From assembly GCF_030546645.1 (NCBI RefSeq), contig NZ_JAUOTO010000002.1:620001-684000 (forward strand): a DNA stretch of 64,000 bases. The letters are read 5' to 3'. Positions 49,210 through 56,175 of this stretch are shown here, piece after piece (positions within the stretch are counted from its first letter, which is position 1; each line of letters starts with the position of its first letter). The stretch is from Flavitalea plasmicola. GTDB taxonomy: Bacteria > Bacteroidota > Bacteroidia > Chitinophagales > Chitinophagaceae. The notes beneath the pieces were generated by a model. The model saw nothing but the letters and a program-made list of their open reading frames with translations, made no database searches and had not been told where the DNA came from. A program made the position numbers and the translations under genes.

Positions 49210-51714
49210 ATGCTTAAACGTAATTTCTCCATTGCCTGGCGCAACCTGCTGCGTAATAAGACGAATAGCCTGATCAACATTGGCGGGCTGGCCATCGGCC
49301 TCACCTGTGTGATCTTTATCACGCTGTACGTGCAGGACGAGCAAGGGTACGACAAGGGATTTAAGATGTCGGACCGGATCTGGCAGGTGACGCTGAATGC
49401 AAATTTCGGGGGACAGGAGTTCAATACGTCCAATACGCCGCCGCCTGTGGGTATCGACATGCGGGCGACCTTTCCCGAAATAGCCGATTATACCCGGATC
49501 TACAGGATGGGCAGTGAGGTAATAAGGAATGGAGAAGGCGGCCAGGCGAGCCGTTTTTTTACGGAGAAGAATGTCTGGGCCGTGGACTCCAATTTCCTGC
49601 AGGTATTCGATTATGCCATTATGGAAGGCGATCCGGCCAGCTGCCTGAAGAAGTTCCACTCCATCGTCATCACCGAAACCATGGCGAAAAAGTATTTCGG
49701 CAAGACGGCCGTTGTCGGTCAGTCCATGACGATGGATGAATACCAGGCTCCTTTCGTGGTCACCGGCGTGGTGAAGGACCTGCCATCGAATGCCTCCCTT
49801 CAGTTCGACATGCTGGTGCCCGTACAGGACTGCTGGCCCGTACAACATTTCAGCTGGAGCTGGGTATGGTGCCAGATGACCGCTTATGTCGTGCTGACGC
49901 CGCAGGCTGCACATGATCCTTCCGCCATCGCGCGGCTGGAAAGCAAGTTCCCCGCCATGGTGCGGAAGGATGCCGCTCATGCTTTTGACCGCATCGGACA
50001 GCCCTTCAGCGAGTTCATCAAAAAGGGCGGCCGGTGGGACTTTCATCTGCAGCGGCTGACGGACGTGCACCTGCATTCCGCCGATCTGGGCACGCCCCTG
50101 ACCAACCTGGGAAATATCAAGTACGTCTATATCTTTTCCTTTATCGCCCTGCTTGTCGTCGTGCTGGCCTGTATCAATTTCATGAACCTCTCCACCGCCC
50201 AGGCTGCGCGCAGGGCCAAGGAGGTAGGCATCCGGAAAGTATTGGGCTCGCTGAGGGGACAAATGATCCGGCAATTTCTCAGCGAAGCGCTGCTGTATAC
50301 AGGTATCGCCACCCTCTTCGCATTGTCGCTGGTGTTTATCCTGATGACGCCTTTCAACCAGGTGGCAGGCAAATCGCTGGAATTCCGGGAGATCTTTCAG
50401 CATGGGATCTGGCTGTTCATTCTGGTGATCTCCGTCGTCACCGGCCTGCTGGCGGGCAGCTATCCCGCCCTGTACCTTACCTCCTTCCGGCCTGTAGCCA
50501 TACTGAAAGGCAGCGGTCTGTTTGCAAAAAGCCCCGGCAATCAACTGGTACGTAATGGCCTGGTGGTGTTCCAATTCTCCATCTCCATCGCCCTGATCGT
50601 CGGTACGCTGGTCGTATTCCGGCAGCTCAACTTTATGCAGACAAAGGACCTAGGGCTGAATAAAGACAATGTCCTCATCTTTCCCAACGTGGAGAAGCTT
50701 ACCGATCACGGGCCTGCTCTGCTGGGCAAGGAAGAGTCTTTGCGGCAGCAGATCGCGTCCATTCCTGGCGTCATACATGCGGGCTTGTCCACGGGCACCC
50801 TGGCAGACGATTATTCGGGCTTCACAGATTTCTACACGCCTGTGACCACGGGCGTCACGGAGCCACTGGCAAAAGACCTTACCCTTACTTCCTTCATAGC
50901 TGACGAACACGTCGTTCCTGCCCTTCACCTGCAGATCATCAAAGGGCGGAACTTCTCGCAGAACTTCGCCGATTCCGATGCCGTCATCGTGAACGAGAAG
51001 GCCGTGCGGACCGTGGGATGGAAGGACCCCATCGGAAAAAGGATCAGCTATCCCGGCGGCAACAACCAGACCTTCCGTGTCATAGGCGTCGTAAAGGATT
51101 TCAATTTCCGCAGCCTGCGCACGAATGTCGAACCTTTCGCGCTGTTTTATCCTACCTCGAAGACCTACCATACCAATACCGACTTTATCGTCGCGGCTAC
51201 CAATGCGCAACATACCCGTGAAGTTTTGCGGCAGGCGGAGAAAAAATGGAAGGATCTTGCGCCCGGCATTCCCTTTGAATACTCTTTCCTGGACAAGAAC
51301 TACGAGGCGCTGTATCGCAGCGAACAGCGTATGAGCAATGTTTTCGCCGTCTTTACTACGCTGTCTATCCTGGTGGCCTGCCTGGGCCTTTTCGGGCTTT
51401 CCGTGTACACGGCAGAGCGGAGGATCAGGGAGATCGGCATCCGTAAGATATTGGGTGCGTCCACGGAAAACCTGGTCCGACTGCTCTCCAGGGATTTCCT
51501 GAAGCTGGTGCTCCTGTCAGCGGTGATCGCGTTCCCGCTCGCATGGTGGGCCATGAACAAGTGGCTGGAGGATTTCGCATACCGTACCTCCATCGGCGCG
51601 GGAACATTCGTAGCGGCCGGTGTGCTGGCCATCGGCATTGCCCTGTTCACTGTCAGCTTCCAGGCTATCCGGGCGGCGACGATGAATCCGGCGAAAACAC
51701 TTAAAACAGAATAG
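49210..51714 (+). CDS. MacB/FtsX-type ABC transporter permease (second paralogue)
   Basis: 834 residues with the same architecture as its neighbours: first helix LINIGGLAIGLTCVIFITLY, periplasmic MacB_PCD region, central three-helix FtsX block including AQAARRAKEVGIRKVLGSLR, a helix near residue 455 (FQFSISIALIVGTLVVF), a second periplasmic domain, and a C-terminal FtsX block with REIGIRKILGASTENLVRLL and the end AKTLKTE. Paralogous to but clearly diverged from the flanking genes. Same strand, 110 bases after the first; the gap is a hairpin-forming repeat element. No ATPase nearby. Confidence 0.92.
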   Translation: MLKRNFSIAWRNLLRNKTNSLINIGGLAIGLTCVIFITLYVQDEQGYDKGFKMSDRIWQVTLNANFGGQEFNTSNTPPPVGIDMRATFPEIADYTRIYRMGSEVIRNGEGGQASRFFTEKNVWAVDSNFLQVFDYAIMEGDPASCLKKFHSIVITETMAKKYFGKTAVVGQSMTMDEYQAPFVVTGVVKDLPSNASLQFDMLVPVQDCWPVQHFSWSWVWCQMTAYVVLTPQAAHDPSAIARLESKFPAMVRKDAAHAFDRIGQPFSEFIKKGGRWDFHLQRLTDVHLHSADLGTPLTNLGNIKYVYIFSFIALLVVVLACINFMNLSTAQAARRAKEVGIRKVLGSLRGQMIRQFLSEALLYTGIATLFALSLVFILMTPFNQVAGKSLEFREIFQHGIWLFILVISVVTGLLAGSYPALYLTSFRPVAILKGSGLFAKSPGNQLVRNGLVVFQFSISIALIVGTLVVFRQLNFMQTKDLGLNKDNVLIFPNVEKLTDHGPALLGKEESLRQQIASIPGVIHAGLSTGTLADDYSGFTDFYTPVTTGVTEPLAKDLTLTSFIADEHVVPALHLQIIKGRNFSQNFADSDAVIVNEKAVRTVGWKDPIGKRISYPGGNNQTFRVIGVVKDFNFRSLRTNVEPFALFYPTSKTYHTNTDFIVAATNAQHTREVLRQAEKKWKDLAPGIPFEYSFLDKNYEALYRSEQRMSNVFAVFTTLSILVACLGLFGLSVYTAERRIREIGIRKILGASTENLVRLLSRDFLKLVLLSAVIAFPLAWWAMNKWLEDFAYRTSIGAGTFVAAGVLAIGIALFTVSFQAIRAATMNPAKTLKTE

Positions 51715-51803
51715 CTGCAAGCTACAAGCTGCAAGCTACAAGCTGCAAGCTGCAAGCCAGGACCTAATAAGTCATTTGTAGCTTGAGGCTTGCAGCTTGT
51801 AGC
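51714..51803. repeat. Heptamer-built inverted repeat element, copy 2 (opposite orientation)
   Basis: Six perfect tandem 7-mers of the form GCTRCAA (51714-51755), a spacer beginning CCAGGACCTAATAAGTCAT, then four complementary 7-mers (TTGTAGC, TTGAGGC, TTGCAGC, TTGTAGC at 51776-51803). The spacer on the plus strand matches the minus-strand spacer of copy 1, so the two copies are inverted relative to each other. The element begins in the stop codon of the second permease and ends 14 bases before the third. Confidence 0.9.
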
Positions 51804-51817
51804 CCCAAAAAAATACT

Positions 51818-54208
51818 ATGTTTCGCAACTACCTTAAAATAGCCATTCGCAACCTGGTGCGCCATCGGCTGTATACTTTCATCAACATCGGCGGCCTTTC
51901 CATCGGCATCAGCGCTTGCCTGCTCATCCTGTTGTTCGTCATCCATGAACATAGCTATGACAGCTTTCACCTGAACGCCAGCCGTATCTATTCCATCTAT
52001 GCCAGGATAAAGATGGGTGGCGACACCGTGCAAACACCGGGAATGAGTCCCGGTACCGGGCCCTCGCTTTTCAAGGCGGATCCTTCTGTCGCGGCTACGT
52101 TGCGGATGGCGGCGAGCACTCAGAAAAAATCCGTGTTCAACCCTTCGGCTCCGGAAAAAAAGTTCGGGGAAAGTCATTTTATCTTTGCAGACAGCAATTT
52201 CTTCCGCTTCTTCTCCTTTCACCTGCGTAAGGGTAATCCCAATCATGTGCTGACACGGCCTTTCGGCGTCGTCATCACGGAAGAAACCGCGCTTAAATAT
52301 TTCGGCAGGGAAGACCCCATCGGCAAGCTGCTGCGCTATGACAGCGCTTATACGTTCGAGGTGACGGGCGTGGCGGAAAAGGCGCCTTCCAACTCCAGCA
52401 TAACCTTTGATCTTGTCGCTTCCCTTTCCAGCGAGCGCCTGATGTCCGGACGGACGGGCAGCGGTGATGACGAAGTCGTATTCGGCAACTACATCACCTA
52501 TTTCCAGCTAACACCCGATGCGAAGCCTGAAAATGTGGAGCATACCCTTCGCCGGCTTGCCGGGCAGAATAAGATCAATAAAGATGCGCCTGCCCGCTAT
52601 ATCGCCTCTCCCCTTATGAGCAGTCATCTGGAGGCGAACTTTACGGGGGGCGATAATTCCAGGTACCTGGCTATCTTCCCACTGGTAGCAGGGCTGATCC
52701 TGCTGCTGGCCCTCATCAATTACATGAACCTATCTACTGCAAGGGCCACTTTACGCGCCAAGGAGGTGGGTGTCCGCAAGGCCAACGGCGCCAGCCGCAG
52801 CCGGATAGCCGGACAATTCTATGTCGAGTCGGCGTTATATGCGCTGGTGGCATTCCTGCTTGGTTGGGTGCTGTTCAGCATTGTCCAACCTTATTTCTCC
52901 AACATTATCGGCGTGACCATCGATACAGACTTCATTTATCAGCCCCGCGTGCTGACCGCATTTGCAGGCCTGCTGCTGATCACCATCCTGGTGGCAGGCG
53001 CTTATCCATCCATCGTGTTGTCCTCCTTCAAGCCTGTGGAAGTGTTGTATGGCAAGGTCAGCCGGCAGGCCGGAGGCGCCGGATTGAGAAGGATGCTCAC
53101 TGTTCTGCAGTTCTTCGTCAGTGTAGTTCTCATCGTCAGCAGCATCGTCATTGGACGGCAGCTGTACTTTTTCCGTCACACCGGTACGGGAGTCAACCGT
53201 GAAAACGTCGTTACCGTGCCTTTCTATAATATAGGAAGCCATTACGCCGACGTTGGAAGAGAAGTGGCGCAGCTGCCCGGCATCAGCGGTGTGGCAGCGG
53301 CCCGTTATGCCATGTACAGGGGGTATGATATGTCCGAAGTGATCTTACCTGGCTCCGACAAACCCGTCTTCATGCATACCCTGGCAGTCGACACGGCTTT
53401 CATTTCCGTATTGGGCGTCGAATGGAAGATCAGGCCGGCAAGCGCCCGGCTGTCCGGCGACCAGCAGATCGTGATCAATGAGGCAGCCGCTGACAAGCTG
53501 CAATTATCGTCCAATCCCGTCGGCCAACGGATACATATGGGGGACAATAAGATTTATACGATCGCGGGCGTCGTCAGGAATTTCAATTACAATTCACTTC
53601 ATTCCAAGATAGATGGGCTTTTTCTCTTCATCCAGCAGGACGGCGTAACAACGGAGAATGTATTGCGGCGGGGCGTCCTTTTCGCCCGCATCGCACGGGG
53701 TGTCAACCTGCCCAATACGCTTGCCGCCATCAAGAAAATATACGAACGCCGGAACATCAGCGCTCCTTTCGAATATGAGTTCATGGATGATGCCTTCAAT
53801 GCCAGTTACAAGGCAGAGGATAAGCTGGCAGGTGTGCTGGATATCTTTACGGGTCTCACTGTCCTCATTGCCTGTCTGGGTTTGTTCGGACTGGCGGTCT
53901 TTTCCGCCGGCCAGCGATCCAAGGAGATCAGCATACGGAAAGTACTTGGAGCAGACGCTCAGCAAATCGTAGTTCTGCTGACGAAAGATTTTATCAGGCT
54001 GGTAATGATCTCCATCCTGCTGGCCATTCCCGTGGCCTGGTACCTGCTGCACAAATGGCTGGAGAATTTTGCCTATAAGATCTCCATCGGGTGGACAGTA
54101 TTCATCATGGCAGGTGGGGCGGCTATCCTGGTGGCCATGCTCACCGTCGGGGCGGAGGCATTGAGAGCTGCGGTGGCCTCGCCGGCGAAGGGACTACGAT
54201 CGGAATAG
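51818..54208 (+). CDS. MacB/FtsX-type ABC transporter permease (third paralogue)
   Basis: 796 residues: first helix FINIGGLSIGISACLLILLF, a periplasmic domain, central FtsX block (TARATLRAKEVGVRKANGAS), a helix near residue 430 (LQFFVSVVLIVSSIVIG), a second periplasmic domain, and the C-terminal block SKEISIRKVLGADAQQIVVL with the end KGLRSE. The most divergent of the three. Followed at once by a short remnant of the heptamer repeat (TTGAGGC at 54210-54216) and a bidirectional terminator, so the three permeases probably form one transcription unit. Substrate unknown. Confidence 0.92.
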   Translation: MFRNYLKIAIRNLVRHRLYTFINIGGLSIGISACLLILLFVIHEHSYDSFHLNASRIYSIYARIKMGGDTVQTPGMSPGTGPSLFKADPSVAATLRMAASTQKKSVFNPSAPEKKFGESHFIFADSNFFRFFSFHLRKGNPNHVLTRPFGVVITEETALKYFGREDPIGKLLRYDSAYTFEVTGVAEKAPSNSSITFDLVASLSSERLMSGRTGSGDDEVVFGNYITYFQLTPDAKPENVEHTLRRLAGQNKINKDAPARYIASPLMSSHLEANFTGGDNSRYLAIFPLVAGLILLLALINYMNLSTARATLRAKEVGVRKANGASRSRIAGQFYVESALYALVAFLLGWVLFSIVQPYFSNIIGVTIDTDFIYQPRVLTAFAGLLLITILVAGAYPSIVLSSFKPVEVLYGKVSRQAGGAGLRRMLTVLQFFVSVVLIVSSIVIGRQLYFFRHTGTGVNRENVVTVPFYNIGSHYADVGREVAQLPGISGVAAARYAMYRGYDMSEVILPGSDKPVFMHTLAVDTAFISVLGVEWKIRPASARLSGDQQIVINEAAADKLQLSSNPVGQRIHMGDNKIYTIAGVVRNFNYNSLHSKIDGLFLFIQQDGVTTENVLRRGVLFARIARGVNLPNTLAAIKKIYERRNISAPFEYEFMDDAFNASYKAEDKLAGVLDIFTGLTVLIACLGLFGLAVFSAGQRSKEISIRKVLGADAQQIVVLLTKDFIRLVMISILLAIPVAWYLLHKWLENFAYKISIGWTVFIMAGGAAILVAMLTVGAEALRAAVASPAKGLRSE

Positions 54209-54226
54209 CTTGAGGCTTAAAGTAAT

Positions 54227-54254
54227 AAAAAATGGGCCCGAAGGCCCATTTTTT
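54227..54254. terminator. Bidirectional rho-independent terminator
   Basis: A perfect 12-bp stem AAAAAATGGGCC / GGCCCATTTTTT with a CGAA loop. It is placed between the end of the permease unit (plus) and the DUF4142 gene end (minus), so it can end both transcripts. Confidence 0.92.
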
Positions 54255-54860
54255 TTAATGCATTTTCTTGCACTTCTCCGCCTCCTGGAGATGGTGCCTC
54301 AGGGTATGCAGCGTGCTGTCGGCAAAAGCCCGGATATCAGCGTCTGTTCCCTTTTTTGACTCGTCCTCAAATGCGCTGATGACCTTCTTATGATCGTCGA
54401 CCATCATGTTGATATATGCTTTGTCAAAATCTTTTCCACTTTTTTTCTGAAGGTCGTCTATGTTCTTCTGCATATCAGGTGAAACAGCCGTAGGCAGGGT
54501 GATGTTTTTCGTCGCCGCCAATGCCTTTAATTTGTTGCCTGCAGCGGTATGGTCTTTTTCCATCATTGCTCCATAATCCTTTACGTCCTGCGCCATTCCT
54601 TTTTGCTGGGCAAGCTGTCCCAGCTGCACTTCCGTCATGCCTGCATCGGCTGTGTTGACAACAAAAGTGGCGTCATCCTTAGAGACCGAGGCGGGAATGG
54701 TGGTAGCTGATCCCGCTCCAGCCGTGTCACGGCCGGTACTGTCCATTTTGGTCATATTGGAATCCTTGGCATCTTTCGTAGCGTCCTGCTGGCTGCCGCC
54801 GCAGCTGATCGCAAAGAAAGTGAGTGATGCCGCAAAACAAAGGTTAGACAATCTTTTCAT
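54255..54860 (-). CDS. DUF4142 lipoprotein
   Basis: 201 residues with a lipoprotein signal (MKRLSNLCFAASLTFFAISC, cysteine at 20) and a low-complexity Ser/Thr/Asp linker to about residue 65. A DUF4142 four-helix, ferritin-like domain follows: FVVNTADAGMTEVQLGQLAQ, DVKDYGAMMEKDHTAAGNKL, KAYINMMVDDHKKVISAFED, and a closing LHTLRHHLQEAEKC. The paired D-H motifs (KDH, DDH) are conserved in the family. DUF4142 proteins are exported and often stress-induced; a biochemical role is not established. Confidence 0.9.
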   Translation of the reverse strand: MKRLSNLCFAASLTFFAISCGGSQQDATKDAKDSNMTKMDSTGRDTAGAGSATTIPASVSKDDATFVVNTADAGMTEVQLGQLAQQKGMAQDVKDYGAMMEKDHTAAGNKLKALAATKNITLPTAVSPDMQKNIDDLQKKSGKDFDKAYINMMVDDHKKVISAFEDESKKGTDADIRAFADSTLHTLRHHLQEAEKCKKMH

Positions 54861-54900
54861 AATTAATATTTTAGGTTAATACGCCATAGATATTCAAAAC

Positions 54901-55425
54901 CTATGCCACCGGCCTTAGCATGGGCATGGGCGCGTCCAGCTGATAGGGCTTGTAACCGGGACGGGTATTGAAAAGCCAGGCATGCAACTGCGTCCGCAGG
55001 TCACGCCACCAGCCCGACTGACGGGCGCGCATGGCGCTTTCGAAATAATCCGCCTTTCCCATCTTTACTTTTATCAGCACCATATGGGGTGACACCTGTT
55101 GTCTCAGGTCGTCGAACAGCAGGCTATTGATCTCTTCCGGATCGTTGACGATGTAAGCCTTCCCGGTAATATGAAGGAAAAACCCTTTCCCCTTGCGGAA
55201 GAACTCGAGCTTTACGGGAAATTCCCGGTCGAATTCCTGGAGGGCCTGGGTGGGACGAGGCACAAAAAACCATATTTGTCCCAACTCATCCACCTTTAAA
55301 ATAGAGACGATGGTCGTAGCCATTCTCAAAAGAGAGCTGTGCTGGCTGAAGAAAAGCGCGTTCTTCAGCTCCTGTATCTTTTCCCGAAGAAAGGGTAAAT
55401 CCGAATTGAATGAATGATTGTACAT
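54901..55425 (-). CDS. Pyridoxamine-5'-phosphate-oxidase-fold protein (general stress protein 26-like)
   Basis: 174 residues from the ATG at 55425-55423; a TTG at 55443 would add six residues. The split-barrel flavin-binding fold is suggested by LLRMATTIVSILKVDELGQI, WFFVPRP, FFLHITGKAYIVNDPEEIN and VLIKVKMGKADYFES, a pattern of the small general-stress FMN/pyridoxamine-oxidase-like proteins. Such proteins bind flavin or F420-like cofactors; the reaction is unknown. Neighbour of DUF4142, which is also stress-associated, on the same strand 40 bases apart. Confidence 0.75.
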   Translation of the reverse strand: MYNHSFNSDLPFLREKIQELKNALFFSQHSSLLRMATTIVSILKVDELGQIWFFVPRPTQALQEFDREFPVKLEFFRKGKGFFLHITGKAYIVNDPEEINSLLFDDLRQQVSPHMVLIKVKMGKADYFESAMRARQSGWWRDLRTQLHAWLFNTRPGYKPYQLDAPMPMLRPVA

Positions 55426-55653
55426 AATGAAGCATTTTAACAAATAATTTCAAATCCAATACCATTCAGGAGTCCGGGGACCAGGCCGTGAAAATCAAGC
55501 CTGTAGAAGGATGCGAGCGTGCTACCGAAAGGGACTGACGGGAAGATTGAGGAATTTTTTGCACAAACCGCAGTTTATCCGGCCCTGTTCATGTGGCACA
55601 ATTTTTTAACAACTATAACAGTCAATAAACCTGAAAGAAAAGAATACAATCGC

Positions 55654-55681
55654 GCCCCGTTTCCACGGGGCACTATTTTTT
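55654..55681 (+). terminator. Rho-independent terminator in a gene-free region
   Basis: GCCCCGT (55654-55660), loop TTCC, ACGGGGC (55665-55671), then ACTATTTTTT. It reads on the plus strand, but no plus-strand gene ends before it; the nearest preceding gene on this strand is the third permease, already terminated at 54227-54254. It may end a short RNA or act as an attenuator for the small gene at 55706. Confidence 0.75.
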
Positions 55682-55705
55682 CAAGTGTGCATTAAAACTA
55701 CTTGT

Positions 55706-55852
55706 ATGATACGCAAACTAAAATCGGGGCAATTCAGGATCTATTCCCGCAAAATTGACCCCAAGACGAAAAAGAGAAGGAACCTGGGGACCTTTGACTC
55801 CATGGAAGCGGCCAGGAAACATGAAAGGGAGATACAATACTTTAAGCATTAA
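55706..55852 (+). CDS. Conserved small basic protein (48 aa)
   Basis: 48 residues, from the ATG at 55706 to TAA at 55850-55852, too short for most gene callers. It begins MIRKLKSGQFRIYSRKIDPK and ends with a helix of the form EAARKHEREIQYFKH. The pattern (IRKLKSG.-RIYSRK-D-KT-KRRNLG-F-S-EAA-KHEREIQYFK) is that of a small protein I recall as recurrent in bacterial genomes and annotated hypothetical; its beta-beta-beta-alpha layout resembles an integrase arm-type DNA-binding domain. Lies between two hairpin terminators, so it is an independent unit. Function unknown. Confidence 0.8.
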   Translation: MIRKLKSGQFRIYSRKIDPKTKKRRNLGTFDSMEAARKHEREIQYFKH

Positions 55853-55867
55853 TGAGATGTAATCAAA

Positions 55868-55890
55868 GAGGCCCCGCGATGCGGGGCCTC
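55868..55890. terminator. Bidirectional rho-independent terminator
   Basis: A perfect 10-bp GC-rich stem GAGGCCCCGC (55868-55877) / GCGGGGCCTC (55881-55890), loop GAT. It stands between the convergent ends of the 48-residue gene and the 69-residue gene. Confidence 0.88.
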
Positions 55891-55893
55891 TTA

Positions 55894-56103
55894 TTATAGG
55901 TTTGGAATTTTCTTTTTTGTTTCATCAGGGTTGTCATCAAATTTTGGAGCGTTGTCCGGATTGTCCGGATCGTTTTTCGCTTCCCTGTTCGCTTCGCGGG
56001 AAGGCTCTTCCGTTCCGTCCGGCATATACTTTTTTTTGGGATCGATGTTCTTCTTATCCGGAGAATCCTGTTGCTGTTTATTTTTATTATCGTTGTTTGA
56101 CAT
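55894..56103 (-). CDS. Small hydrophilic hypothetical protein (69 aa)
   Basis: 69 residues, almost entirely charged or polar and rich in Asp, Asn, Lys and Pro (MSNNDNKNKQQQDSPDKKNI at the start, DNPDETKKKIPNL at the end), predicted to be disordered. No domain recognised. A clean ATG, a terminator placed 3 bases after the stop, and intergenic position support it as a real gene. Resembles in composition small stress- or desiccation-related hydrophilins, but that is only a compositional remark. Confidence 0.6.
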   Translation of the reverse strand: MSNNDNKNKQQQDSPDKKNIDPKKKYMPDGTEEPSREANREAKNDPDNPDNAPKFDDNPDETKKKIPNL

Positions 56104-56175
56104 ATAGCTGAATTTAGATCGTTAATAGGCATGTTTCCATTATAAGGATTAAAAAACCATGCCACCCTCCACCTG

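Noticed and set aside
49195..50574. 459-codon minus-strand ORF opposite the second permease
   Set aside because: Antisense shadow of a clearly coding FtsX permease in GC-rich codon context; rich in His, Gln and Arg with no domain. The same applies to long antisense ORFs at 13170-14192, 17598-18776, 47561-48361 and 59610-60857.
49101..51803. CRISPR array from short repeats between permeases
   Set aside because: Units are 7 bases, without unique spacers, arranged as inverted arms; no cas genes in the window.
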